From contig NC_083601.1 of the NCBI RefSeq assembly GCF_029168945.1, positions 16,582,160 through 16,646,159 on the forward strand: a DNA stretch of 64,000 nucleotides, given 5' to 3'. The notes below the pieces were generated by a model. That model saw nothing but the letters and a program-made list of their open reading frames with translations. It searched no databases and was not told the DNA's origin. A program made the translations under genes and the position numbers. Each line of letters starts with the position of its first letter. Within the stretch, counting starts at the first letter, position 1. This document shows positions 1-12,101 of this stretch, one piece after another. Source of the DNA: Cannabis sativa. Its lineage: Eukaryota > Streptophyta > Magnoliopsida > Rosales > Cannabaceae.

Positions 1-1687
1 TGGAATTCCTCTCTATATGTCTACTCTTTTAGGATACTAGATTCTATACCTTTGGCAACTACTTTTGCTTATTCAGGAAATAACACTAGTAGTTAAGACA
101 GGTTGGAACGGTGCCACAATTGTATAGAACTTTCCTTAGACTGAATAAGTACCTTTCCTGCAACTTTAACATTCAGTCTCTCTCTGGTAGACTAAGAGAT
201 TTCAGATAGGTTTTTACACTTCTCCAAAATCACTACTCCGCCCCCAAAGTAATTACCATCTTATCAGCAGACTTTCTAGCACAAAGGCAAGTCTCGAAAT
301 CTCATGTGGTGTAGTCTAAGAGTTTCAAATACACCCTTATTGACTAACATATAGTTCATCTTCTTAATCTTAAGTTTTACTTGATTGTCTTCCAATGTTC
401 TTCTCCTGGATAAATCTGATACATACTCATTACTCTCACTCAATAGCAGGTGTCTGGTCTAAGGCATACTAAAGCATATCTGAGACCTCTCACTATTGAT
501 TTAAGGAATTCTTTCATGGCTTTATCTTTTCTAGAATAGTTGAGACTTTTCCTTAGATAAATAAAATCTATGCCTAGAAGTCGAGAAGCTTCTATATATT
601 GCCATTAGAAAGAAAATGCTTCAGCATCTTACTAAAGTAAGTTGCTTGCGTTAGAGTAAGTAATTACCAGGTATACCATAAGCCATAGGTTTAGATAAAC
701 TCAAACCTATAATACTAGGAACATGAAGTTTTGTTAAGTCCATTGAATAGACTTATACACGAAATTTCCTTTTATGCCCTTGTAATAGAAAGTTTAGGTT
801 ACTCCATCTGAATGGATTAAACCATAGTTCTATTGGCTTTTCTTCTTTGTTTCTTATCTTGACAATCCATTACTTGTTTAAACTCACAATGGATTTTAAT
901 CACTAGTGTCTTCCAAGTCATAAGAAGGTGAGTTCCTAGGAACTCTCCCACTACGACAAGGTACCGTGAATTATGTCTAAGAAAACTAAATGGTATTGAC
1001 CTCTTCGGTTGTGACAAGACAACAGAGGCAGTGGGATCATCATATGTCAAATAAGATGATAGAACACTTTTGGAATCAAGAAAAATATCTCCTTTATTTT
1101 CTACTTTATTTTCAGACTTAGTCATTTTTCTTAGAAAAGTTGTATTTGTTTGAACAAACACTTTCTTATCTAATGACTATGGGATGGTCCACCCCTAATC
1201 ACTTAGAATAGCTAACAAACATGCAAACTATGGTTAACAGTTCTAGCTTTTCTTAAGATTTTGATTTGGTCATCCATGAATCTAGTAATGATTTACATTA
1301 AGTATACAACCATTACATCACTCTGAAATCGTATTACCATAGAAGGACTTAGGCAACGACTAGTAACTAATCATCAATATGCAACTCGAATTTCTGGGGA
1401 GGTAAGTTTGGATATAATTCAAAAATCAATTTAATGATCTTTGAACTGCATATCTACTAACTATTTCTCCACCCCTATCAGTTCGTAAGGTCTTTAACCA
1501 CTTACCTTAATGGTTTTTCATTATTACTAGAAATTCATGAAATTTTTTCAAACATTTCAAATTTCTTTTGCATAAGGTAAAATCTAGAGTGATCGTATTA
1601 AGAATATAACGATGAACTCATATCCACCCCTGAATGTACATCCATCTGCGAATGAGATGAACTTACTTTCAGTGGATATAGGCATAA
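1..1687 (-). mobile_element. Element M: internal 3' region of a Copia-type LTR retrotransposon, fragment
   Basis: Read on the minus strand, this stretch is colinear with the plus-strand interval about 17516-19170 of element P, which lies just upstream of a P LTR. It is therefore the 3' part of the internal region of the same family, inserted in the opposite orientation. By comparison with P, its own 3' LTR should begin roughly 175 bp beyond the left edge. At 1688 it is cut by the LTR of gypsy element A. The only sizeable reading frame is 817-1161. I see no reverse transcriptase or integrase motifs. Confidence 0.8.
817..1161 (-). pseudogene. Unrecognised 114-codon frame in the Copia-family 3' internal region
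   Basis: A 114-codon frame on the minus strand, rich in Lys and Ser, with no domain I recognise. The homologous stretch in element P (about 18000-18343, plus strand) is closely similar in DNA but carries a one-base frame change early on, so the long frame is not conserved between copies. It may be a worn-down remnant of the deleted pol region or non-coding 3' internal sequence that happens to be open. I found no start context or neighbouring signal that supports expression. It is listed only because it is the longest open frame in this part of the element. Confidence 0.3.
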
Positions 1688-2911
1688 TGTAACGCCCGTA
1701 TTTTATATTTACTAAACTTGGAAGATTAACTTTAATATATTATATCTTTATAACTATATGGGTCGGGATCCCGAGTATCAAAATACAAGTTAAAAGTATT
1801 TTACTAATATGTACATACAATAATAATTTTTTTTAAAAAAAATTAACTCGCTAAAATGCAACTCCAAAATACAGACTTCAAAATACTAAAAGACCGAAAC
1901 CCTCCAGGTTGCACTGACGCGATATGTACAATCATTGCCGAGTTCTGCCTCACTGTTCCTCCAGCTTTGCTTTTCCTTTACCTACACCAGGTAGCAAACT
2001 GATGGGTCAACAGACTCAGTAAGATATGTAAGAAATATATAAAAATATTGTAATGCCGGCTTTATGATTAAGCCGCCCTGAGCTCAATAACCAAGCTCAC
2101 CAAATGGTTACAAACGTTCTTAAGGGAAGTACGACTACTGTACCAAATGCACTAAAGTACCAACTCTGTACTAGTGTTGGTAGAGCCCTAACTGTACTCC
2201 CGAGAAGTACTAAGTGTTGTACCACAAACACGACGTACCCTTGGTACTCGTGTTGGTAACACCGCAACTACAATTATAAACAACACTATACTAACACTCT
2301 ATAAATCACATTTAAACTAGTGCTAGTAGTGCAAACATGTAAAACAAGCATATATTCATATATATATATATATATTCTTATGGGTAGCACGAAAGAGAGA
2401 GAGAGCGATAAACTTCTAGGATTTTCTCACTAAACCTCTCTTTTTCCTTTCTTCCTTTTTAAGTTTTCTATCTATTTTCTATTTTTAAAATAAGGAATCA
2501 ATATTAAACCTTGTAAAAGAGGCAACCACCAATTCTCACTAAAACCAAAAGTCAACATAAAAGAATGACTTATTTGCCCTTTTAACTTAAGCCAAAGGTT
2601 AAACAATACCAAGGGCATTTTAGACATTTACAAATCCCGTCCAATTCACAACACCTCTAATACCTAACAATAATACCCCGATAATATTCTAAATTATATA
2701 CAATACGACTCTCTAAAGGCCCAACATCGCTCTCCACAGCTTCCGAACACAACACAGGAATTGGGTAATTAAATAGCATAATAACATAAAAACATAAATG
2801 AACTCAATTAAATTCCCATAATTGTATTTTATTAATAATAATAAAATCTCATACATAAACCCTAATTATTTAATAATTCAAGGTATTAACCATATGCGGT
2901 CTTTACAATCA
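1688..2911 (-). repeat. Element A, 3' LTR (short form, 1224 bp)
   Basis: It starts TGTAACGCCCG and ends TTTACAATCA on the plus strand and matches 7803-9832. It lacks about 750 bp that the other LTR has between its positions 8478 and 9226. At the join the left copy reads continuously through TTCTTATGGGTAGC. A short TTATG repeat flanks the missing segment in the long copy, so the loss looks like a microhomology deletion. Confidence 0.9.
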
Positions 2912-2925
2912 TCCCCCCGTTAAAA
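2912..2925 (-). other. Element A polypurine tract
   Basis: On the minus strand a purine run ending in GGGGGGA lies directly before the TGATTG start of the LTR. This is the expected place for plus-strand priming. The same sequence recurs at 9833-9846 beside the other LTR. Confidence 0.6.
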
Positions 2926-2943
2926 GGATTTCGCCCCCGAAAT

Positions 2944-3765
2944 CTACCTAAACAATTCAGGATACTGAGTCCTCATATGAGATTCCAATTCCCAAGTGGC
3001 TTCTTCCACTTTACTATTTCTCCAGAGCACTTTAACCAACGATATGGTTTTAGTTCGAAGGACCTTTTCCTTCCGATCTAGAATTTGCACTGGTTGTTCA
3101 TCATAAGATAGGTCAGGTTGCAACTCCAACATTTCATAACTCAGAACGTGCATTGGATCAGACACGTATTTCCTCAGCATGGAAACATGAAATACATTAT
3201 GCACTGCTGACAATGATGGAGGTAAAGCCAACCGATAAGCAACTTGTCCAACCTTTTCCAGAATTTCAAAAGGTCCAATAAACCTAGGGCTCAACTTGCC
3301 TTTCTTTCCAAAGCGTCTGATCCCTTTCATTGGGGATACTCGTAGAAAGACATGATCACCAGGTTGGAATGTGACATCCCGTCGCTTGGGATCTGCATAA
3401 CTTTTCTGCCTGCTTTGAGAAGCAAGCATTCGAGCTTTGATTTTGTCTATTGCTTCATTTGTCTTGTGGACCAATTCAGGGCCTAAGTATTTCCGTTCTC
3501 CTGTTTCGTCCCAATGAATTGGGGAACGACATTTTCTGCCATAGAGCAGCTCATAGGGAGCCATTCCTATGGTACTTTGATAGCTATTATTATAGGAGAA
3601 TTCAATTAGAGGCAAATACTTACTCCATGACCCTCCAAAGTCCATAACACAAGCTCGTAACAAATCTTCAAGAATTTGAATAGTTCGCTCAGATTGCCCA
3701 TCTGTTTGAGGATGGAAGGCCGTACTGAATTTCAAATTAGTTCCCATAGCCTTTTGTAAACTCAC
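2944..3765 (-). pseudogene. Gypsy gag-pol, third in-frame piece: integrase C-terminal part and chromodomain
   Basis: This 273-codon piece continues the same frame as the two pieces upstream and begins right after an in-frame stop. It starts within the integrase core and holds the motif HPQTDGQSERT, which contains the catalytic Glu of the DDE triad. A GPFEI-type integrase C-terminal region and the LSAVHNVFHVSMLRKY block follow. It ends in a chromodomain-like tail (about the last 50 residues, including EEATWE). In chromoviruses this tail guides integration into particular chromatin. It ends at a natural stop, 32 bp before the LTR. The stop separating it from the upstream piece prevents a full integrase from being made without readthrough. 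Confidence 0.9.
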
Positions 3766-5388
3766 CTAAAACTTTGATGTAAATTTAGGGTCTCTATCTG
3801 AAACGATTGACTTCGGTACTCCATGAAGACGAACAATTTCTTTCACATACAAATCAGCATACTGATCCACTGTATAGGTTACCTTAACAGGTAAGAAATG
3901 TGCTGACTTTGTAAAGCGATCAACCACAACCCAAACTGAGTCGTACATCCCTGTGGTTCTAGGCAAGCCAATCACAAAGTCCATTGCAATGTCTTCCCAC
4001 TTCCATTCTGGAAGTGTTAATGGCTGAAGTAACCCTGCCGGTCGTTGATGCTCGACTTTAATTTGCTGACAAGTTAAGCACTTAGTGACATAGTCCACCA
4101 CATCCCTCTTCATCCCATACCACCAAAAATAAGGTTTCAAGTCTTGATACATTTTGGTGGTTCCTGGATGCAATGAGTAAGGAGTGGTATGAGCTTCTTC
4201 CAGAATTTCTTTCTTAAGTTCATCGATATCAGGGACACACACTCGTGCTTTAAACAATAGCATTCCACTTTCAGAAGTTGAAAATTCCTTAGCTTTGCCC
4301 GCTAAGACATCTTCTCGAATCTTAACCAATTCAGAATCTTCCGTTTGGGCCACTCTGATTCTTTCCAACAAGTCTGACTGAAGTGTCAGATTAAATAATC
4401 TCTCCGTCACCAATTCAATGTTTGCCCTAGTCATCTCCGAGGCTAACTGAGAAGAAATCATGGCCATGTTGGATATCTGATCAGGTCCCTTTCTGCTTAA
4501 GGCATCTGCCACCACATTTGCTTTTCGAGGATGGTGCAGGATTTCACAGTCATAGTCTTTTACCAACTCTAACCACCTTCTCTGTCTCATATTCAAATCC
4601 TTCTGAGTGAAAAAGTACTTGAGACTCTTGTGGTCAGTATAGATCTCACACCTTTCACCATATAAATAATGTCGCCAAATTTTCAAGGCGAACACCACTG
4701 CTGCAAGTTCTTGGTCGTGAGTTGGGTAACGCTGCTCATAATCTTTTAATTGCCGGGAAGCATAGGCTATGACTTTATCTGCTTGCATTAACACATAGCC
4801 TAAACCCTGCCTAGAAGCATCGCAATACACTACAAACTTCTCTTGGTCAGATGGCAGGGCAAGAACAGGAGCTGTAATCAATCGTTGCTTCAACTCTTGA
4901 AAACTCTTTTCACACTTATCTGACCATATAAATCTCTGATTCTTCTTAGTTAACTCAGATAACGGCATTGCAATCTTGGAAAAACCTTCCACAAAGCGTC
5001 GATAATAACCCGCTAAACCGAGAAAACTTCGAATTTCAGTGACTGTTTTAGGTCTAGGCAAATTCTTCACCGCCTCAATCTTCCCTGGATCAACCATAAT
5101 CCCGTCCTTTCCAACAATATGCCCTAGAAAGGACACTTGTGACAGCCAGAACTCACACTTTTTGAATTTTGCATAGAGTTTATGATCTCTAAGTCGCTGC
5201 AGGACCATTCGAAGATGTTTCTCATGCTCTGCTTCTGACCGAGAGTATACAAGAATATCATCGATAAATACAATTACAAAATTATCGAAAAAATCCTTGA
5301 ATACCCTATTCATGAGATCCATAAAGGCTGCCGGTGCATTTGTTAACCCAAAAGACATAACCAGGAACTCATAATGACCATACCTGGT
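3766..5388 (-). pseudogene. Gypsy gag-pol, second in-frame piece: RT palm, RNase H, integrase N-terminal and core
   Basis: A 540-codon open stretch in the same frame, bounded by stops at 5389-5391 and 3766-3768. The first Met is at 5358. Visible in order: the RT segment [12 protein letters not shown] and the catalytic FIDDIL; the connection domain; an RNase H with VYCDAS and the TDHKSL and ADALSRK blocks; the integrase zinc-binding region (HPG then CLTCQQ); and the start of the rve core with MDFV (first catalytic Asp) and [10 protein letters not shown] (second Asp). It ends just after that motif at a TAG. Apart from the two flanking stops the frame is clean, which suggests fairly recent loss of function. 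Confidence 0.92.
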
Positions 5389-7563
5389 TCAGAAGGCTGT
5401 CTTCGGGATATCCTCTTCTCGAATTCTCAACTGATGATAACCAGACCTCAAGTCAATCTTAGAGAATACTGTTTTGCCCTGAAGTTGGTCAAACAAATCG
5501 TCAATTCTGGGCAGAGGATATTTATTCTTAATGGTTAACTTATTCAGCTCCCGATAATCGATACACATCCGAAGAGTTCCATCTTTCTTCTTCACAAATA
5601 GCACTGGGGCTCCCCAAGGAGACACACTAGGCCGAGTGAACCCTAGATCCAACATCCCTTGGAGTTGTATCTTCAGTTCTTTTAATTCAGCAGGTGCCAT
5701 TCGGTAGGGTGCTTTCGAAACAGGTTCTGCTCCAGGAATTAAATCAATGATGAAATCTATCTCCTGTTGAGGTGGTAATCCAGGCAATTCCTCTGGAAAC
5801 ACATCCAGGAATTCCTTAACCACTTTAACCTCTTCAGGTCCAAGTAACACAGGTTTACTGGAATCCACTACCACTGCTAGGAATCCAACACATCCATTAC
5901 GTAACAAATCCCTAGCTTTCAACGCTGAGATTCTTGGAACACGAGAACCTTGGACCGAACCAACAAAAACAAAAGGTTCCTCATTCTCCGGTTCAAAAGT
6001 CACCATTTTCCGTTTACAATCAATAATAGCAGAGTATTTGGACAGAAAGTCCATACCAAGTATAATATCAAATTCGGCCAATGGTAACTCCACAAGATCA
6101 GCATTTAATTCTCTATCTTCAATTCTAATTAACACAGATCTAACCCACCTTCTTGAAATAATTAATTCTCCAGTAGGCAACAGGGTTCCAAACCCCGTCT
6201 CAAGAATATCACTAGGTCTATCAAACTGATCAAGGAGTCTTGATGACACATAAGATCGAGTAGCACCCGAATCAAATAAAACAGTATAAACAAAACTGTT
6301 GATTAGAAGCTGACCTATAACTACTGAAGGGCTGGCAGCAGCATCAGCCTGAGTTATAGCAAATACACGAGCAGGTGCAGGTACAGGTTTGACCTCAGGC
6401 TTTGATTCCTCTTTCTTCAACTGAGGACAGTCCTTCTTGAGATGTCCCACCGAACCACACTGAAAGCAGGCTCTCCGGTTAGAAGTCCCGAGGTGATGCT
6501 TCTTGCAACGCGGGCACTCAGGATAAGAATAAGTCTGACGTCCTCCTTTGTTCTGGTTTCCTCTAAACCTTTTACCTTGCCCTAAACTTCCCGAATATGG
6601 AAAAGTTCTTTTCTTTTGTTCAAAAATAGAATCACCACTCTCTTTTCCAAGACCCGACATAGGGAGAGTAGTGATCCCACCAACACCAGGAGGCTCTCGG
6701 GTTTCTTGCAAAAACTTAACTGTTCCTTCAGCTCGAAGAGCCTTATCAACCATTTCCGCGTATGTTGTGGTATCATTTGTTGTAATAACCAGGTCATGCC
6801 TGATCTTAGCATTCAATCCAGCCAAATACTTTTCTTTTTTACTAAAATCTGTCGGTACAATTCCAGAGGCTAGTTTGGCCAAGCGATCAAACTTGGTTGT
6901 ATATTCAGTCACTGACATACCCTCGCCTTGTACCAACTCAACAAATTCCTTCCGCTTTGCACTGCGGACCGCCTCATTATAATATTTGGCGTTGAATAAT
7001 TCCCGGAACTCTTCCCAGGTCATTCTGGTCACATCCCTGGTGAGGGATACCATCTCCCACCAAATCAGGGCATCTTCTTGAAATTGAAACGTGGCACATG
7101 CCACTCTATCATTTCCGACCACTCCCATAAAATTCAGTATTCTTTCGATAACAGTCAACCACTGTTCAGCCTTAAGAACATCAAGACCTCCCAAAAATAC
7201 TGGAGGTGCTTGCTTTCTGAATCTCTCATATAAAGGCTCCATACGGTTACCAGCAACATGTTGCTCAGCTGGCACCGCAGGGGCTGCAGGAACCGCAGCA
7301 GGCGGTTGCGGGGGAAGCTCAACAAGAGCATCCCATTGCCTAAGTCGTCGGATCTCTTCTTCTTGTTGCTCAATTCTAGTTTGCATCTCAGCAAACCTTT
7401 GTTCCCAATCAACCGGGGCCTGAGGTGGATTCTCCTGTCCACCTCTCGGGACACGACCGCGGCCTCTACCGCGTCCACGGGGGTTTTGGGGATTTCTACC
7501 ACCCCGACCACCTCCGGTCTCAACCAACTCACCCTGCCTTCTAACGTTTCGCTGGTCGTCCAT
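5389..7563 (-). pseudogene. Gypsy gag-pol, first in-frame piece: Gag, zinc knuckle, protease, start of RT
   Basis: 724 codons from an ATG 224 bp downstream of the primer-binding site (element orientation). The N terminus is Arg/Gly-rich with a short Glu/Gln coiled-coil-like stretch (about 50-75). The Gag capsid domain (about 110-290) includes [15 protein letters not shown] zinc knuckle, [14 protein letters not shown], lies at about 366-379. The aspartic protease active site, [11 protein letters not shown], is at about 429. RT starts at about 590 with the [15 protein letters not shown] block and [13 protein letters not shown]. It ends at a premature TGA inside RT; the downstream sequence continues the domain in the same frame. 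Gag and protease could still be made; a full Pol could not. Confidence 0.92.
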
Positions 7564-7786
7564 TAATTAGGACTTAGCCTGCGAACCCACAAGGCACGTA
7601 GGTCAGACAGTGGTCAAAATATTTTCAAGACCGCAATTAGGGTTATAACATCTTATTTAATCATATATATATACAACATATCTTAAAACAGTTTACAAAA
7701 AGAAATAAAGCTTACAGAACCGTGAGTTGAACTCGACACTGGCCTTGATTGTACATATCTTGACGGTCTTCAGTGGACAACCTGGT

Positions 7787-7799
7787 GGCTCTGATACCA
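7787..7799 (-). other. Element A primer-binding site (tRNA-iMet type)
   Basis: On the minus strand this reads TGGTATCAGAGCC, three bases downstream of the LTR end. It is complementary to the 3' end of plant initiator tRNA-Met, the usual primer for this group. It fixes both the orientation and the LTR boundary. Confidence 0.92.
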
Positions 7800-7802
7800 A
7801 AC

Positions 7803-9233
7803 TGTAACGCCCGTATTTTATATTTACTAAACTTGGAAGATTAACTTTAATATATTATATCTTTATAACTATATGGGTCGGGATCCCGAGTATCAAAATA
7901 CAAGTTAAAAGTATTTTACTAATATGTACATACAATAATAATTTTTTTTAAAAAAAATTAACTCACTAAAATGCAACTCCAAAATACTAAAAGACCGAAA
8001 CCCTCCAGATTGCACTGCCGCGATATGTACAATCATTGCCGAGTTCTGCCTCACTGTTCCTCCAGCTTTGCTTTTCCTTTACCTACACCAGGTAGCAAAC
8101 TGATGAGTCAACAGACTCAGTAAGATATGCAAGAAATATATAAAAATATTGCAATGCCGGCTTTATGATTAAGCCGCCCTGAGCTCAATAACCAAGCTCA
8201 CCAAATGGTTAAGATCGTTCTTAAGGGAAGTACGACTATTGTACCAAATGCACTAAAGTACCAACTCTGTACTTGTGTTGGTAGAGCCCTAACTGTACTC
8301 CCGGGAATTACTAAGTGTTGTACCACGAACACGACGTACCCTTGGTACTCGTGTTGGTAACACCGCAACTACAATTATAAACAACACTATACTAACACTC
8401 TATAAATCACATTTAAACTAGTGCTAGTAGTGCAAACATGTAAAACAAGCATATATTCATATATATATATTCTTATGCTATCTTATCTCGTTCCGTGCTC
8501 AAGTGTGCCGGTCAGCCTGAGTGGAAACGCAGCTCGACGTTTTACAGGGCCCTAAACCATAATATTCAAACTTTGATGAGAGACTCGCTAAAACACTTAT
8601 CGGGGATTTAAAATAGAAACTAAGCTTAACCCTATCGATAATTAGGATGCCAATACCCTAAATTACGCAAAAATGAGAAAAACTAGGGCTCGGGAAAAAG
8701 CCTCAACCGGCAAACCGGTTGCCAACCGGAAATCCAGTTCCTGGCACCAACCGGTTGACCGGTTGCAATAGGGCCCCGGGAACCGGAATTCCGGTTCTGA
8801 GCTGGGAACCTAAAAATTCTTCCCCTTAATTCAATTCAAACCCAAATCTTCTAAAAACTTTCAGTATACCTGCTTATACCCCACACAACATATTTCAAGC
8901 AACAAATCACAGCAAACCACTCAAATTATCAAAACACCATTAAAGACCTAACTAAGGTTTTCTAAGCTTTAACTTGAACAATTCACAACCTAAGGCTCAA
9001 TCCCAGCTTAAAACAGTAAGAATAAACACTACTCAACTTCAGCAAATGAATCCAAATTGAATTCATACACACAACCCCTAATTAAACTTAAAACACCAAA
9101 ACATAACCCCAAAACTTATATAAAACTTGAGTAAAATTACTAAAGAGATATACCTTGATTTAGATTCCAAAAGCAAGCTGAAAACTCTCTAATTTCAGCA
9201 AGAAATTCCTTTCCCTTGCTGGTTTATGGGTAG

Positions 9234-9328
<95 letters not shown>

Positions 9329-9832
9329 TGAAGCTTCTAGGATTTTCTCACTAAACCTCCCTTTTCCTTTCTTCCTTTCTAAGTTTCTATTTTTTTTTTA
9401 CAAAAAAAAATAAAGAATCAATAATAAGCCTTGTAAAAGAGGAAGCCACCAATTCTCACTAAAAGAAAGGTCAACATAAAAAGAATGACTTATTTGCCCT
9501 CTTAACTTAAGCCAAAGGTTAAACAATACCAAGGGTAGTTTAGGCATTTTACAAATCCCGTCCAATTCACAACACCTCTAATACCTAACAATAATACCCC
9601 GATAATATTCTAAATTATATACAATACGACTCTCTAAAGGCCCAACATCGCTCTCCACAGCTTCCGAACACAACACAGGAATTGGGTAATTAAATAGCAT
9701 AATAACATAAAAACATAAATGAACTCAATTAAATTCCCATAATTGTATTTTATTAATAATAATAAAATCTCATACATAAACCCTAATTATTTAATAATTC
9801 AAGGTATTAACCATATGCGGTCTTTACAATCA
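7803..9832 (-). repeat. Element A, 5' LTR (long form, 2030 bp) with GA microsatellite
   Basis: It has the same termini as 1688-2911 (TGTAACGCCCG...AATCA, plus strand). It holds an internal segment, about 8478-9226, that is missing from the other LTR, with repeated short CCGGTT-type motifs at 8700-8800. It also has a long GA run at about 9237-9321; the other LTR has only a few GA units there, at about 2395-2406. Confidence 0.9.
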
Positions 9833-9962
9833 TCCCCCCGTTAAAAGGATTTCGCCCCCGAAATCTACCTGAACAATTCAGGATACTGAGTCCTCATATC
9901 AGATTCCAATTCCCAAGAGGCTTCTTCCACTTTACTATTTCTCCAGAGCACTTTAACCAACG
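9833..9962 (-). pseudogene. 3' end of a second gypsy pol copy outside the LTR
   Basis: The 130 bp next to the outer edge of the LTR match 2912-3041, that is, the polypurine tract and the last codons of the chromodomain region. The match stops abruptly at about 9962, where minus-strand Copia LTR sequence begins. An LTR followed on its outer side by internal 3' sequence is what remains of a tandem element that shared this LTR, or of a recombination between two copies. Confidence 0.85.
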
Positions 9963-10200
9963 AGACGTCATTAGTTATCCATTGTTATAATCCTAATTTG
10001 ATCAATGACCCTCTAATAGACGATCTACATTGAATAGGCACTAAGTTACCGTTACACCTTCAATGTATTTTATCCTTAAAACACTTAGCTCCGTATAAAT
10101 GATATTTCGGCGAAGTGAAATGAGATCTCAACCATTTATCTCTGTTTAGCCAAGCTCGAAGGATATTATCGTTTCACTTCTAAATTCCTATAGAAGTTAT
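9963..10200 (-). repeat. Element M LTR, left part (split by element P)
   Basis: Reverse-strand LTR sequence homologous to about 62620-62845 of element C and to the LTRs of P read backwards. It ends with GTTAT at 10196-10200, where P begins. The same GTTAT reappears directly after P at 32443-32447, and the LTR resumes there. Confidence 0.85.
10196..10200. repeat. Target-site duplication of element P, left copy (gttat)
   Basis: Five bases immediately before the TG of LTR1, repeated at 32443-32447 directly after the CA of LTR3. The flanking sequence on both sides is one interrupted minus-strand LTR, which confirms this as the insertion point. Confidence 0.92.
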
Positions 10201-12086
10201 TGTTGGGTTTTATGCCCTAAATAAAACTAATTTCAATATAATCAGATTTACTTATTAATATAGATCAGAAATAACATTTAATGTTGCATGGTTCACATGA
10301 TTTATTTCATGATTATATGTACATAATGTATAAATTCATCTGAAACCCTTTTCACATACTTGATCCTGTTTATTGTGTCGTCAACACTTTGGAAAGTAAA
10401 CATGACTATGTGAATAAAGTTTCCTAGATTTATCAGACACAGGGTTTTACTGATATGATAATCTACAACAGAGTTTACTTGCATTTGGAGAAATGCTATG
10501 TTCTTTCCAGAGCACTAGTTAAAGTAAAGCTCAGGTTGGATGCATGGAGTATGCATCGGAAGGGACCGATATTGAACTTTGACTTAGATTTATTAAACTT
10601 ACTGTAATATCTATTCAAGTCAATATTGCCTAGTTGATCCTAGATCAAATGATCTTAATCCTTTTATGATTAGGCTCAATCTCAAGAGGCTATTCGTGTT
10701 CTTTGATTTGTTAGTTAAGCCTACTTTTGGGTCAGGGTGATACGTACATTTTGGGAACACGGTAGTGCAATTGAGTGAGAGTGCTAACATAAACATGGAA
10801 TCTATAACTTCTATCTGGCGAATAGTAAGTAAAGGATGATCTCCTTCGAGCTTGACCAAACAAAAATAAATGGTGGAGTACTCATTTCACATAAGCTAAA
10901 ATATCATTTATACGGGGTTAAGTGTTTTAAGGATTAAATACATTGTAGGGTGTAACGGTAATCTAATCCCTTTACAGTGTAGATCATTCATATAGAGGAT
11001 CATTGATCAAATTAGGATTATAACAATGGATAACTAATGATGTGTCTATATGGTAGAACATATAGAGCATTCTACATACTGAGAGTGCAATTCTAAGTTC
11101 TATGCGTGGATTCAACGAAGAATTAATAAGTTAGTGAATTTTAGTGCTAAATTCTTGATCTACTTATTGGAAGCTCGGTTATATAGACCCATGGTCCCCG
11201 CACTAGTTGAGATAATATTGCTTGTAAGACTCATATAATTGGTTTTGATTAATCAATTATAATTCTCAAATTACACTATGTCTATTTGTGAATTTTTCAC
11301 TAAGGGCGAAATTGTAAAGAAATAGTTTATAGGGGCATATTTATTAATTATGATACTTTGTATGGTTCAATTAATAAATATGATAAATGACAATATTATT
11401 TAATAATTATTTATAGTTATTAAATAGTTAGAATTGGCATTTAAATGGTTGAATTAGAAAATTGGCGTTTTTGAGAAAATCAGATGCAGAAATGATAAAA
11501 TTGCAAAAAGTGAGGCCCAAATCCATACTGTATAGGGCCGACCACTTTTGTAGGAAATTTAAACTGATATTTTCATTATTTTAATGCCAAATAATTCAAA
11601 CCTAACCCTAGTGGAATGCTATAAATAGATAGTGAAGGCTTCAGAAAAATTACACTTTCTTCTGACACTTTTGATTCAGAAAAAACTGAGCCTTCTCTCT
11701 CCCTATCTTTGGCCGAACCCACTCTCTCTCTCTTCCTCATTGAGATTTCGAAAATCCTTAGTGTATGAGTAGTGCCTACACACAGTAAGTGATACCTCAA
11801 TCATAGTGAGGAAGATCGTGAAGAAAGACTTTCAGCAAGAAGGAGTTTCAGCATCAAAGATTCAGAGAAAGAGATCCAGGTTCAGATATTGATAATGCTC
11901 TGCTACAGAAAGGAATCAAGGGCTAGATATCTGAACGGAAGGAGTCATTATATTCCGCTGCACCCAATGTAAGGTTTCCTAAACTTTATATGTGTTTATT
12001 TCATCGTTTTAGAAAGTTCATATTTAGGGTGTTAATCAACATACTTGTGAGTAGATCTAAGATCCTGGTAAAATAAAATTCCAACA
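10201..12086 (+). repeat. Element P, LTR1 (1886 bp)
   Basis: Starts TGTTGGGTTTTATGCCC and ends AAAATTCCAACA. It has a TATA-like box at 11619-11627 followed by a CT-rich stretch (about 11690-11740). The match to LTR3 is high over most of its length but differs in the roughly 150 bp downstream of the TATA box. Confidence 0.92.
11619..11627 (+). promoter_or_regulatory. TATA-like box in LTR1
   Basis: CTATAAATA lies about 470 bp before the LTR end and is conserved at the same place in LTR2 and LTR3. It is the likely core promoter marking the U3/R transition; the transcript start itself cannot be seen. Confidence 0.6.
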
Positions 12087-12088
12087 AC

Positions 12089-12101
12089 TGGCCTCAAAGC
12101 C
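12089..12101 (+). other. Element P primer-binding site, altered iMet type
   Basis: TGGCCTCAAAGCC follows LTR1 after two bases. In element C the same site reads TGGCCTCAGAGCC. Both resemble the initiator-Met site TGGTATCAGAGCC but differ at two inner positions (TA to CC), and P has one further change. Priming by iMet, or by another tRNA matching these changes, is possible. Confidence 0.65.

Larger units (their letters stand above)
1688..9962 (-). mobile_element. Element A: Ty3/gypsy chromodomain (chromovirus) retrotransposon with extra 3'-pol piece
   Basis: Reading on the minus strand: a 3'-pol scrap (9962-9833), a full LTR (9832-7803), a primer-binding site (7799-7787), gag-pol (7563-2944), a purine-rich tract (about 2925-2912) and a second LTR (2911-1688). 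Both LTRs begin TG and end CA; the 3' terminus on the minus strand is GGGCGTTACA. Domain order gag-protease-RT-RNaseH-integrase-chromodomain is that of chromoviruses; the iMet primer site and long LTRs suggest the Tekay/Del clade, which is inference. No matching target duplication is found: the left flank (cataa) and right flank (cgaga) differ, as expected if the outer part was lost by recombination. Confidence 0.9.

Noticed and set aside
6038..7566. Several plus-strand and other-frame minus-strand frames over the gypsy gag region
   Set aside because: They are shadows of the Gag-protease frame on the minus strand, whose domains are clear.
9963..10200. Considered as the right-hand flank giving a target duplication for gypsy element A
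   Set aside because: The bases beside 1688 and after 9962 do not match. The left flank is Copia internal and the right flank is Copia LTR, so the locus is rearranged.
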